From Leuctra nigra (lineage: Eukaryota; Arthropoda; Insecta; Plecoptera; Leuctridae): a stretch of 64,000 bases of DNA. The position numbers were made by a program, and so were the translations under genes. The notes beneath the pieces were generated by a model, which saw only the letters and a program-made list of their open reading frames with translations, had not been told where the DNA came from and made no database searches. How positions within the stretch are numbered: the first letter of the stretch is position 1; the number at the start of each line of letters is the position of its first letter. The stretch spans positions 24,025,705 through 24,089,704 of the forward strand of contig OW203769.1 in the NCBI GenBank assembly GCA_934045905.1, read 5' to 3'. Shown here piece by piece: positions 36,420-48,100 of the stretch.

Positions 36420-37370
36420 CGTAGACGCCCCTTTTGCTTTTCGCTTTTCTTAATCACTGGAATACCTCCGCGGGTACACACACGTTGCGCACCAAGTGGG
36501 TACCCACCTTCACACCCACCCACACGACCCATGAGAGAGGTGCATTAGCGCAAAGATTTACCTGCCAGGTTACGAACTTTTCGACGCCCGGCACGACGAA
36601 AAACTTTGCCACTCATAAATCACCTAGTTGACGCGTATTATGCCAGAAAACCTCGAATTACAATAATCGCTCGAATTTTTGTGCGTGACGTAGATATAGG
36701 AACTAAACTCGCAAACTTTTTTCCCCACCGAGGTAAAATAGTAATTTTAACTTTAAAGGAAAAAAATAACTTCTGAGGCAAGGAAATATGACGACGTGGT
36801 CTTTGTTATTTCATGGAAAGTGAAACATTGTCAAGCTAAAATGAAACTCGTATTTTGCAAAGATTTTCTCAAAAAAAGAAAAGAATATGTCCTCGCACAT
36901 ACAGATATACTTTGCATCTTATAGAATTCAACGCAAAACTTCCCATTGCTGTGTACTCCCTGATCTTCTTTGTCAACTAATATAGTCTCGAAATCTCTGT
37001 AACGCACTTCCGCGGAAACGTTATATTCCCCGCTTTTATCGATCCGCGGGCACGCACGATTCGGGCCACCTGGGACGCAATTATCCTCTCCACAATTAGT
37101 CGATCCCAACGTGGGCCACTTTGCGCTGCGATCCAGCTGTTGCTATGTGGCCGGTGCAATGATACCATCGCCATGTACTTGACTTGATCTGTCGGCGTGT
37201 GTGGGATCACCACGAGTGTAGGTGGCAAACATCTACCTGCGCCGCAAGGATGACTCGTTCCCCGGAGACGCCCGGAGAGCCGTAGCGATCGGCGGTTCGA
37301 ACACCGTGAGCATTCGATCTCTGTGGGTATAGCCAATGTAAAGAAGACCGAAGAATTTCGGGGAGGGGGT
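36420..37370. other. Two complex CpG-containing patches
   Basis: 36430-36640 and 36990-37370 are non-repetitive and GC-richer than the neighbouring intron. The second hosts a 175-codon minus-strand frame (36977-37504) with no domain and other frames open across it. Best read as candidate conserved non-coding sequence. Confidence 0.3.
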
Positions 37371-38087
37371 GAGAACAGTCCACGGAGAGAAAGAGAAAAA
37401 CTACCGCTCCAAAAACCATCATGAGACGGGACAAAAACTATGTTCGGAATTTCCTTCGGCCGAATCCACTCATCATTGTATGTTAGGAGATATGGGCGGT
37501 GCACGAAACTGTTTTTTTTGTTTTATTTATAAGTTTAATTTTGGTTTTGTTTTCGCTTTTTTATCTTTTACTAATGCATACCTGGTTCTATTGCCCTCCT
37601 TTAGCATCTTTTACGAGCTACAGTCACCGGCAGAAGTGGTTGAAGAATGCAAACAATGCCATAAAGGTCAGACCTAGAGCCCCCCAAACATTCCAATGTC
37701 ATGCCTATTCAGATTAGCGATGTTTATAACAGAATTAAATCACCGAGTACAATGCCTCAGACGACAGCCTCCGGTCCTCCGGTGTTATGAGTCATTCAGC
37801 CTCGTGGTCCCATAAGCTACTGCTTCCTGAACTTCCTGTGCTTCCAGGCAGCGTTCCCTGAATCCCATCGTCATCCCAAACAGTCGACAAATAAACACGT
37901 GTTTAATATTTCGGTATTCAGGTAGCGTGGGCCGATTGAATGAAGGCTGTCTTGACATGTATGCAGAGGCAACCATCTCTAATTATATATATATATTTTT
38001 TTTTACATAGAATGTAATACAATTGTATTTTATTTCAAACCCGAACTTCAAAACAAATTACAATGAACAAATGCAATTGAGGATGTA

Positions 38088-38310
38088 CACTCGAACAAAT
38101 AATAAACGGTACTTGAAAGAAAATGAATTGACTGATTAAGGTTTGGATGGCATCATCCCATGAAGTCAGTGCTAACGCATTATCTAACTCTTTTAGGTGA
38201 GCTCTGATTTCATTGATAATAACAAGGATGGATTGTCAAGGAACCGGCCCAGCAGCCAATACGTTTTGTACAAAGTACCGTTTATTATTTGGGGGAGTGT
38301 ACCTACAAAG
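38088..38310 (+). mobile_element. MITE family 2, copy B
   Basis: Terminal inverted repeats GTACACTC..CAAATAATAAACGGTACTT and AAGTACCGTTTATTATTTG..GAGTGTAC. About 220 bp. Uninterrupted counterpart of the copy at 28992-29587. Confidence 0.75.
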
Positions 38311-38853
38311 TACTTGAAAAGTATTTACAAAGTATTTATATAAATTGTTAAAAAATACTATTTGAATAACTTTTATTACTGGATTTATTGGTCGATAAAA
38401 ATTTACTCGGATGATTATAGAATATTATTTTTTATTGCGTTTAACGTCGCACTTTTCTTCAACTACCCACGCTATAAGGGAAATTATGAGGTGAAAATAT
38501 AAAAATGGGCGGGTGGAAGGCGAGGCAGCCGTGGCATATTAGTGGGATCATCCCATCCCTTCGACTGAGGAAACAACGAAAATCCGAAGTCAGGAAAAAC
38601 ATACCTGGAATCGAATCTGGTTTCGTTACTGTCTGAGCCAACTTTCCACTAATTATCAGTTTCTTTATTCATTATCAATAAATTTATAATCAATGGAATA
38701 ACCTCGAGTTTCAGCATATAAAACAAGATCTAGGCGAAGGGAAAAAAAATCTTGTAGTTGTGAGCAATTTCATCTAAACAGGACCACCGTGTTATGTCAC
38801 ACTAATTGAATTCCCGGGTGATCTCACATTTGGAAGATTTCTTGACACCTGCA

Positions 38854-38873
38854 CCCCCCCCCCCCCCCCCCCC
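38854..38873 (+). repeat. Poly-C tract, 20 nt
   Basis: Uninterrupted C run; equivalent to a G run on the transcribed (minus) strand's complement. Confidence 0.95.
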
Positions 38874-39463
38874 TCCACCCTGCTACCAGCCCGCCGTCAA
38901 CCGCACCTTCTTCGGTGGAGTCATAGACGTCATGCTAATTACTGGGATGACTAATTCTAATTGGATGTCTGTATTCATGGTTCGACTTCAGTGTTATCAA
39001 CTTGATTATGCATGAGACTGCGCACCCGATGGATAAACGTTTATATCTAGAGCAATATCAATTATATTAAATTGAGCAATCGGTTTGGTTTTACATGATC
39101 ACATGTAGTGCAATTCCCATATATGGGATTAATTATTATAATAAATTATGCGTACTTTGTCAATATCCTCTATTGCTCTATGGATTTTAGTCAATGCTTT
39201 CTTATATTATTTAATCAACTTTTTCTCTGAGGATTTATTGCGTACATTGACATAAAAATGAAAATTTCCAACAATATTTTCGAATTTACGGCACTGAAGA
39301 GCCGTAAATTCACAAGTGCCGTTAAAATCATGAAATCAGAGGCTTGGTGGAAAATTTCAGCAAATTTACGGCACGGCGCCGTAAATTCACAAAATGTGCC
39401 GTAAATATCATGAAATAATTAATTCTTCCTCATTCATATACCTAAACAAATGCTACAATTTCT

Positions 39464-39545
39464 AACTGATTAGCTCAGTTGCTCAGTTACTAAAGGTAAG
39501 TGTCTTCTAACCCCATATAACCCGGTTCGAATCCCGAACACGGCG
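39464..39545 (+). repeat. tRNA-like unit in ACGGCA element
   Basis: A box TAGCTCAGTTGCTCAGTTA and B box GGTTCGAATCC with T-stem CCCGG are clear. The anticodon region is not convincing, and the unit sits inside a mobile element, so it is a tRNA-derived SINE-type promoter rather than a tRNA gene. Confidence 0.55.
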
Positions 39546-39588
39546 AAACTTTTTTATCATATTTTTTTTTTTTTAATGTATACATTTA

Positions 39589-40216
39589 AGGTGGCTGTAT
39601 ATAACGTGACTTTTTAACCAAAAAGCTACACATTTTCTATTGGAAGGGTTCAGTTTAGCAAAGACTTCTCCCTCATCAGATAAGTTAGGACACATCTGTT
39701 GGAACTTATCTACGCAGAAAAGAACTGCGAAAATAACATATTAGATGATTTTACTTCCTTGCACCAAAATATTCTCAAATCAAGACCTGAAGTTGAAGGA
39801 AATTCTACGAGTTGCCAAGAACAGCAAACTTTACTCTAATAAAAAGGCATAAATGCATCACAAACCTGACGCAATGTCAGAATATATAACATGCGCTCTT
39901 TCTTCCTCTTTCCAACGAAATGTTGAGATATTAATTATATCCACTATTATGAATGTAATGTTTAAACGAACAGCACTTGGTTTTGACAGTCTTCACACGC
40001 TTACGTATACACGAGATTTGTGTTGTTTTTATTATAAAACCACTGCAAAATTAAATAATATTGACTGCAAATATTGATAGGCTCCAGTATGCAGTGAATT
40101 TCCTTCATAAATCACCTTGGATTACTCAACATGAACGATGTAAGGTATGTACTCATAGGTAACTATTTCTTTTGATCGGATGTAGAGAAATAAAGTCACG
40201 TGATATACAGCCACTT
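39589..40216. mobile_element. TA-flanked MITE, nested
   Basis: Terminal inverted repeats A(G/A)GTGGCTGTATAT then ACGTGACTTT, about 25 bp with two mismatches, flanked by TA on each side (39587-39588 and 40217-40218). 628 bp with no transposase; Tc1/mariner-type target choice. Inserted within the ACGGCA element. Confidence 0.75.
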
Positions 40217-40964
40217 TAGCGAATACATATCCCACCAGCATCGCAGAAATACGGCAATATCATGCCGTGAAAATACGGCGCCTACTGTATTTTTACGGCA
40301 TCGGTATCGTAGAAATACGGTACTGCAATGCTGGGAAATCACGGCACCGCAATAAAAGCGTTGGCAGTTTGCTGCCGACGCTTTTGCCGTAATTTTCCAG
40401 TTTTATTTTTCTTAGTGTATGGTTTTTTGAGTACTCCTTTAATAATTATTAGTCCATGTACTGAGACTTATTTAGTAGCCGTTTACTAATACGTCTACCT
40501 ACTGCCCCATGAATCTATGTTTCGAGTATAAGGACAATCAAATTAAAGTCAATATTTAAAAATGAAATCTGCCGTCCTGACTATATAGGTCGTAGGTTTA
40601 TTTGAAACATCTTGATATCTTATATACCCAATATAAGGGAGAATAATTACAAGATTAAGCATTAAGTTATGAAATTGCAATAGAAGTATCAAAGCTAAAA
40701 TGTGCATAATAATTATATTATTATATTGCATACCCTAAAATGTGAGTAATAAAATAATGATCCTTCCCCTTAAATTGTGGAATCGAAAATACGAATCTAG
40801 GGATTTAAAATATTATTAAAGTGAGCCCTATAATAAATATATTTTGCATTTATTGTTATGTATGTATTTATTTCCTTCAGAGGAGTATTGGGTCGACAGG
40901 AAATAATAGTATGTTGGGTCTTTGCGTCGTGCAATTGTCTGTGGTCGTGCCTTTGTTAAATGTA

Positions 40965-41290
40965 CTTCGGATACGATTGGAGATCAAACAAGTGAATCAA
41001 TTGATCTCAAATTTTACAAGTGTGTTGTTCAAGAATGAACTTAGTGTTACTTGATAAATGTTTAAAATAAATTTTTATACAGCATCCCGCGAGCAAAGAA
41101 AATAGCTATTTTTTCACCAAAATCAATTATTTATTACTAATTATAACGAAGCAAAAAATATAAGTGTATACCAAGTAACAACCCTAAGATTGTATTATAT
41201 CAGAACCATGATTAAAAATTCAAATAATTTCCACCACCCATTTAATCTCCCTAAAAATCAAACACAAAATTTCTAAAACATGAAGCAAAA
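40965..41290 (-). mobile_element. Foldback repeat family 1, decayed inverted copy
   Basis: GATACGATTGGAGAT, CAATTGATCTCAAATTTTA, AAAATAGCTATTTTTTCACC and TTACTAATTATAACGAAGCAAAAA match the complement of the copy at 50715. A further, very decayed relative may lie at about 43140-43400. Confidence 0.55.
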
Positions 41291-43753
41291 TCTCTCAAGA
41301 GGTGTTTTGAATATGGCATCGAAAAAATCTCGAGATTCTAGATTTTGATTTGAAGAGATTAAACTGTTTATCATTTGGATGTGTTAATGTATTGCATTGC
41401 ATTATTTCCGTCATCAACGGATGCCATGCAATTGGTGTACAGTTGCAGCTGATCTCAACAGCAATTGCATTTCATACACTTCCTCCATATTCTGTCAGAC
41501 GAGCGAGCTCCATGAATAACTTAGCTCCAGCCTCATGAATACCGCTGACCTCCTTCATCCCATGTTCATCCCCAGCTCGTGGTTCACTCTCGAAACCACC
41601 GTCTTCGTCTCCCAAGACGGAACATTTGTCGGTTCGAGGCTCGCAGTATTAATTCAGGTGCTACCGTATGAATTAGTTACACAAAGAAGTTGCCGAATGG
41701 CGTGGTAGTAGACCTTTTGGCCAGATTGGTCGTACAAATCTTGGAACTATGGCGTCAGTGATGATTTTAGACGTTTTTATCAGGGGGGGGGGGGGGGGCG
41801 AAACAAAGAACATATTATCTATCTACACAATCACACTTCAGAATCTGAAAATTAACTTTTCCAACAACACAATTACGCATATGTGGGTTGTCCCCCCTCC
41901 CCACACCAGTCATAGTCATGTACGGGTCGGGTGCGCTATTATAGCTCCAGGAAAATTTTGAATTACGTAAATTGGTTTGTTGGTTAATTCGTCACACTGA
42001 TCACAAAGTGATGTAAAACACGTAAATAATTAAAATAATATTAAAGCAACAATTTAGGCAAGGTCAAGATTATAAAAACAATAAGATGCCTATTACTTAT
42101 ACAAAATATACTAAATAAATGCACATATTTAGAGTGAAGGAAAAAATTCCTTCACTGCATAAAAACATTTGGCTACAAAAGTACACCCTTTATATTTTCC
42201 AATAATTTGGCACCGTTTTTAAATGCAATGCCAACAATGTATTACTCAATAATTATAAATGCAATATGTTCACTTTGTGCAATTATTCCGAACTTCCCTC
42301 ATATCCATCCAATCATCATCAACCACTGCAGAACCAAAAACTAAAACAAAATGCAAAGAGTACCTATCAAAAACGCTTCCATTACCATTAGCACAACGTC
42401 GATTATGACTGTTATTATATAAATACAGTACAAATTAAAACTAATAAAGATTTATCGTGGCATGGTAACAGAGTTAGTTATTCCGGCGCTCGCCCAAAAC
42501 CTTGAGCGATTGAGCCCCTGGTTAATTGGTCTCCGAGTGACTGGATGTCTACTTCCACAGAGGCGAAGCAGTGATTATGCACGCACGGCGTAAATACGAA
42601 TCAACATCAACACCGGGGTCGACACGTTAATCCAATCGGAAGACCGTCGCTAAACTCTCATCGTATTAGAGGCACCTAACTGTCCGTGCCAATTAGAAGA
42701 CAATTAGAGAGTAAATACCTACAGTGGCGCGATGTAGACCCTACCGTATCGCAGAGGAGAGATGTACTTGTTTATCTAGGTGGGGTTTGTGTATGAGATT
42801 TCATTAAGCATTCTGATTCAATATTGATATAATTTATTGGTGTCGATGTTTATATTAGATCAAGTATTTTTTATACAAATCTAGAACGCTGCTACTTATT
42901 CATTCGTTATTCTGAAGCATGTTCCCTCGTTGTGCATGCCGTTATTTTATGATCTTTCATTTAACTTGCATATTATTTCATATCCCAAATATAAGCTCCC
43001 TGAGTTTTGTGGATATTGTGATTTTTCTACTTGTTTAATAAATAATAATTAAATTTAAAGGAATTCAATATATTGCAATAAAAATACCGCTTAACACAAT
43101 TAGATTTTATGAAAGATAATAAAACGTTCCCTAAGTAGGTAAGGTGTTTCCTTGACATCATGCCCAAAACTCGGCTCACATATGTTACGATTGGTAACAA
43201 ACTCGTGAACCAATCGATGTCAAAGTTTACACGCGTGTTTTTCACGGATTTGGTGATCGTTATGCGGCACATTTTGATTATAATACATTTTATAGGTCGC
43301 CTGTCGAGAAAATAAATTAAGCATTTTTACCCAAAATCAAGCAACTAATTATATAGCTAGGTATAACGAAAAAAGGTTTAAAATTTACAAAATGACGAAC
43401 ATCAGTTTCTTATGTCTCGTGTCATGCAGAAGTGCCTCTAGCCTCTAGGTATGAAATTTATAATAAGTTGCAACCGTGTAACACAATTTTTTATATTCAC
43501 GTACTTATTTCAATAATATATTATTCGTACGTATAATATAAAATTAAAAAAATACAACTGTTTTGTATTAACAATTATTTATAGTATACTACCTATAGGT
43601 TATTAAATATCCATATTTTTAGGGGTGAAAGATATAAAAATAATTTGTGGGAAAAATATAGAAGTAAATATTGATCATAGTTTTATTTGAAGTTTTCAAC
43701 TTCAAATTTCAACTCAAATTTCAACTCAAATTTCAACTTTTTGAAGTTTTCAA

Positions 43754-43899
43754 GTTGTACGATGTCCCGATAAGTTTAAGATAAAGTTCATTTTAGCCTA
43801 AAGTGGACTTTAGCTGTCTAGATGGTTGTGTTTAATTGGCTGTTGCCATGGTTTCAACCGATAAATCCTACTGCTAACTTTATCGGGACTTGGTACAAC
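43754..43899. mobile_element. Small MITE, about 146 bp
   Basis: Inverted termini GTTGTACGATGTCCCGATAA and (complement of right end) GTTGTACCAAGTCCCGATAA differ at two of 20 positions. Internal CTAAAGTGGACTTTAG adds further dyad symmetry. Target duplication not resolved. Confidence 0.65.
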
Positions 43900-44219
43900 C
43901 GGTACGGGCCTTATACGAATAAGACGAATTATAGAATAATAAATGTAATCTCTGTTTAATATGTGTACCCTAACGTCGTGATAGTAATAAATATAATATA
44001 TATTATCACAAATAAATTATGAAACTGTTCTTCTGAAGCGTTCTTCTATGAACTCTTGCATGCCTTTATCAGGTAAATTCAGAATTGCAGTGCCCTCAGA
44101 TTAGTATCAAGTCTTAGACCAAATCAGAAATAAACATAATCAATAACAGTAAAAACAATAAAGTTCCTTTAGGTAATTAGTAAGTAAAAAAAATCCGGTA
44201 TTGATCTTATGGTACTCAC

Positions 44220-44378
44220 TTTGTAGTTTACTTGCCGTGGTGGCGAGCAGTCCCTCTAGAGACCGCGAGTTGTGGTGCAGCAACGCCTGGAAGTCCTTTC
44301 GCACCAGATGACGTAGGTTCGTCTCCATCTCCTTGGAGCAGCATGTGTGAACCCCTTCGCACACCGCCAGCCCTGCCC
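44220..44378 (-). CDS. dally: dally-class glypican, N-lobe exon
   Basis: Internal coding exon of a glypican, a GPI-anchored heparan-sulfate proteoglycan core protein that acts at the cell surface as co-receptor for Wnt, BMP/Dpp and Hedgehog ligands (family knowledge). The exon encodes the segment around LAVCEGVHTCCSKEME, the equivalent of the conserved C-x6-CC-S-x-x-ME stretch near the start of the mature glypican N-lobe. A helical run rich in Leu, His and Arg follows. The donor is a consensus GTGAGT (GT at 44219-44218) and leaves one base (A) of a split codon. The exon at 16278-17050 starts with the two bases GT, completing AGT (Ser), so the phases agree. The start is less certain: AG acceptors at 44379 and 44373, 6 nt apart, give the same frame, and the pyrimidine tract is poor. 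No signal peptide is present, so the first exon lies upstream, outside the window. Confidence 0.85.
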
Positions 44379-44439
44379 CTGCAACACGCCGCCACTGGTC
44401 ACTCACACGATAGATTACAGAGCATGAGTCAAACGCGTT

Positions 44440-45185
44440 GGGCGCCCGTTTAGGACTAGGCTATTCCATACTAAATCGATGCTGACAGTTGGGCGCCCTA
44501 AATCGATGCTGACAGTTGGGCGCCCTTTTAGGGCTAGGATTCCATACTAAATCGATGCTGACAGTTGGGCGCCCTTTTAGGACTATCCTATTCCATACTA
44601 AATCGATGGTGACAGTTGGGCGCCCTTTTAGGACTATCCTATTCCATACTAAATCGATGGTGACAGTTGGGCGCCCTTTTAGGACTATCCTATTCCATAC
44701 TAAATCGATGCTGACAGTTGGGCGCCCTTTTAGGACTATCCTATTCCATACTAAATCGATGGTGACAGTTGGGCGCCCTTTTAGGACTATCCTATTCCAT
44801 ACTAAATCGATGGTGACAGTTGGGCGCCCTTTTAGGACTATCCTATTCCATACTAAATCGATGCTGACAGTTGGGCGCCCTTTTAGGGCTAGGATTCCAT
44901 ACTAAATCGATGCTGACAGTTGGGCGCCCTTTTAGGACTATCCTATTCCATACTAAATCGATGGTGACAGTTGGGCGCCCTTTTCGGACTATCCTATTCC
45001 ATACTAAATCGATGCTGACAGTTGGGCGCCCGGTTTAGAACTATCCTATTCCATACTAAATCGATGCTGACAGTTGGGCGCCCTTTTAGGACTATCCTAT
45101 TCCATACTAAATCGATGCTGACAGTTGGGCGCCCGTTTAGAACTATCCTATTCCATACTAAATCGATGCTGACAGTTGGGCGCCA
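44440..45185. repeat. Minisatellite, 51-bp unit, about 15 copies
   Basis: Constant 51-bp spacing of CATACTAAATCGATG. Each unit has the perfect palindrome GGGCGCCC and the 6-bp ATCGAT. Variants: GATGCTGACA/GATGGTGACA and TTTTAGGACTATCC/TTTTAGGGCTAGG. One shortened unit lies at 44487-44514. 51 is a multiple of three, so a 17-residue periodic frame opens on both strands without coding meaning. The array ends about 60 bp upstream (minus sense) of the 44378 splice acceptor. Confidence 0.97.
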
Positions 45186-48100
45186 ACTAGAAGTCGGTTT
45201 CCATGTTAATAAAAATAAAAACACAATATTGAAAAATGTAGACGTTGTTATCCTTAAAATCCGAATATTTTTTAATTGTAGGTTACTGTTATTTATCAGT
45301 CGCGCAGAAGCCGTATTCGTTTTTATGCTGGTTCCGATCCAGTCTAAATCGAATACATTTTTGTCTCATCTGGTGGGGCCTTCAATAACCATTTTTAATT
45401 TCGTTTCGGCTCGATTCGTTTCACTGTCAATAAGGTATAGCATTATACGCCGAAATGAATTCGTACCGAAATGATATCAACATTTCAAAAAGAGCTACAG
45501 AATAGATGCAGTTCCACAGAATGTAACAGAAAACAAGCAACGAATCATTCCGCGACCTATATATCCAGGATAAAAGTTACTCTCCGGTTACTTTTTTCCC
45601 TCCTGAAGTTTACAACTATTTTATGCGGTGCAAGGGGATTCTTTATAAAACCGTGAGCACACACTGTCATCTTCTTATTTCTTCACCATTCACTAAGGAC
45701 AACTACCTATGACGTGAAAAGCGTATTCATCGTATAGTGAATAGCATGTACGTGAAGGCAGACAATTCGAAGTCGTCTTCGAACTTTTACAAAAGTTAAT
45801 CCGCTGACTCTGTGAAGGACTCACTTCCCCTCTAGGGAGCATCTTAGTTTGACCTATATATGTTCGCTGCAGCTATATTAATAACATAGAGGGCGAGTAT
45901 TCCATTGGGACGTGAGATTGCCGCTTGCTTTATATTGTTTTTGTACTAATCAATGAAGTGGCATTTTAAATGGACTGAAAGGTGTAAAGGAACGCAATGA
46001 TTTGGAATGTTCAATAAGTGACACACCGGATAAATGTAAGATAGGTATTTTGAGAAAGGGCGACCATCAAAATATCATAAAATGCATAAAGATAATATAC
46101 TAAATATAAAAGTATTATATTATTGTACACCATGTAAAATAGTTAACCGATTAATTAGAACGATGGGCCGAGGTATGTATTTTTATCAACATTTTATGAC
46201 CACAGCAAAACGTTATGCTGAAATAGCAAACATGTTTTCTAATAATTGTAAAGAAAATTGTATCATCAATCTCTGATTTACCACTCGATTTTACATCTGC
46301 AAAAAAGTTTGGCTGGGTTCGACAAAACATAGTTGTACCAACTTTTAGCAAATTCGAATGGGTCTACAAATAAATATATATATTTTTTTTTTTACTTTTT
46401 CTCGGTATAAACTTCAAGACACGAGGCTTGTTTCTGAATTCTCTCGAAAACTCATAGAAAATGAGATCTCATTCTTAAATAAAATACGATCCATAATGTT
46501 CCCCCGCTAAACCAGATTAAAAAGAATAAAGCAAATAATTTCATAATCCCAATGTCCACATTTCAAGAGAATCTCCTAGCACAGCCTACGGGCAGTATCT
46601 ATCCACTACACGAGCTTAAGCGAGCGTGATGTGCAAATTGCTCAGACAATCTGCCAGCGTAAGCATTGCACCCAGATAAAAGATGTAAATTAAATGTGGG
46701 CGCCAATTAGCAGCATTCGCAGCGTCGACGGTGGTCGAGGGGGCTGGTCGGGGGCGCCGGGACGACTACCCCCCCCCCCCCCCTCAACCACCCCGCATCC
46801 CGAGTCTAGCTGAATATCGATCCAACAGCACGAAGAGAATTCATTCCGAACCAATAGAGCCTCGTTATATGACGTCATTCCCATCATAAGTGGGCCAGTT
46901 TATTAATTGGTGCAAAAGATACCCGTAACCCGGGTTCCATTTTCTTCAAGTGGTATTTCACGTCACACTACTGTACCTTAATGAAAGATCTCCAAAACGG
47001 ATTTGTTCTCGCGGAATTTACGATATAGGGTTAAAGTTAGGTCTCTCTAGAGGCGATCATTGGCACAACGGCTTCTTAAATGCAATTTGGGGGGTCCTGT
47101 CGTCCTAAGTTTTTTTCTCTCTCTCTACTATCGAAGAGATAAGGGACGTAACTTTCGTACGAGAATAAGACTAAGCTCCCCGGATCTTTTTAAAGTCCTT
47201 GGGATTGGCGATTCTGAAGATGGGACGACACATAAAGCCAAGATTCAAGATTGCCGCTGGGTTTTAGACTCGTGAGCCGAAATGGCTTTCTAAAGGACGA
47301 TCACTCAATGCTGCATGCAGGATTGATTTGTAAACCTAATTTCGAGTATTGTTGTGACACGTGATTGAATTGTATCAACTGCGTACGTGCTGGTTTGGTG
47401 AATGGATGGTTGTGACTATATGGAATGGTGGGCAGAGAATTGATCTGTCAAGTTGTTGGAACTTGATTGGATCACTGGCGACTCGCGTGGACCTTGTGGG
47501 CACGCAAACTGCTGGTTCAAGTAGAAAAGATTTGCAAGCAAAACATTATAAGTTGTTGTCAAAGGATTTTAAATAATTTTATAGCATATTTTTAAAAATC
47601 AAAAATTAGTTATTTCAAATACCTACAGCGATATAAAAATAGATTATTTGTTATTGAAGTTTAAAGACAAGGTTAAGAATTAAATATGTAATTATATATT
47701 TTATTAAATACTCACTGGATGAACTGGAAAATAGGTACACTTCGACTAAAATTGATATTCGTAAATACGAACTTCTATTAAAATTTATATATTATTATAC
47801 GCTAATAACCAGGTCGTTAGTGCCCCAAAATAGTCAAACATCACATCTAAAACATAATATTAATTAGGTTCTTCCAATATATATTTGTATTATTGCAAAA
47901 ACTCATTGAACCTATTCTACATGTCAGTTATACCTATAGACCCCTCTTCGGAGACTTGTGTAATGGGCGTACCATATCGCATAGGCAATACATTTCTTAT
48001 TGGAGGTGTTAAGTTCCTCATGGAACATTGAATTATATTTATAATGCTGACTTGTTTGTATGTCAAGGGTCAGAAATAACTGGATTCTTCCTGCCGCGCT

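Larger units (their letters stand above)
39250..40415. mobile_element. Iterated-ACGGCA element with tRNA-like unit
   Basis: Left block (39285-39405) and right block (40240-40397) each contain six or seven copies of ACGGCA/GCCGTA/GTGCCGT in both orientations. The right edge read on the minus strand, CACTAAGAAAAATAAA, resembles the CACTGAGAGAAATAAA terminus of the element at 32836. The left counterpart is weaker (CATTGACATAAAAATGAAA). A tRNA-like unit (39464-39545) and a TA-flanked MITE (39589-40216) lie between the blocks. Without the MITE it is about 540 bp. Confidence 0.55.
17051..44219 (-). other. 27.2-kb intron of the glypican gene
   Basis: Bounded by the GTGAGT donor at 44219 and the CACAG acceptor at 17051, with matching phase on both sides. 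No further glypican-like coding segment was seen inside it. It is filled with mobile-element relics described separately and AT-rich sequence. The distance is direct sequence evidence; that the intron is spliced as one piece is inferred from the phase match and conserved protein order. Confidence 0.8.

Noticed and set aside
36977..37504. 175-codon minus-strand frame
   Set aside because: Two other frames are open over the same bases and no domain or splice context is visible; better treated as a GC-richer non-coding patch.
38578..38645. tRNA-like unit on the minus strand (GATTCGATTCCAGG)
   Set aside because: A single B-box-like word without a matching acceptor stem or repeat context.
44516..45224. 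Open frames with a 17-residue repeat on both strands
   Set aside because: They arise because the minisatellite unit is 51 bp, a multiple of three. There is no start context, no codon bias, and both strands are equally open.
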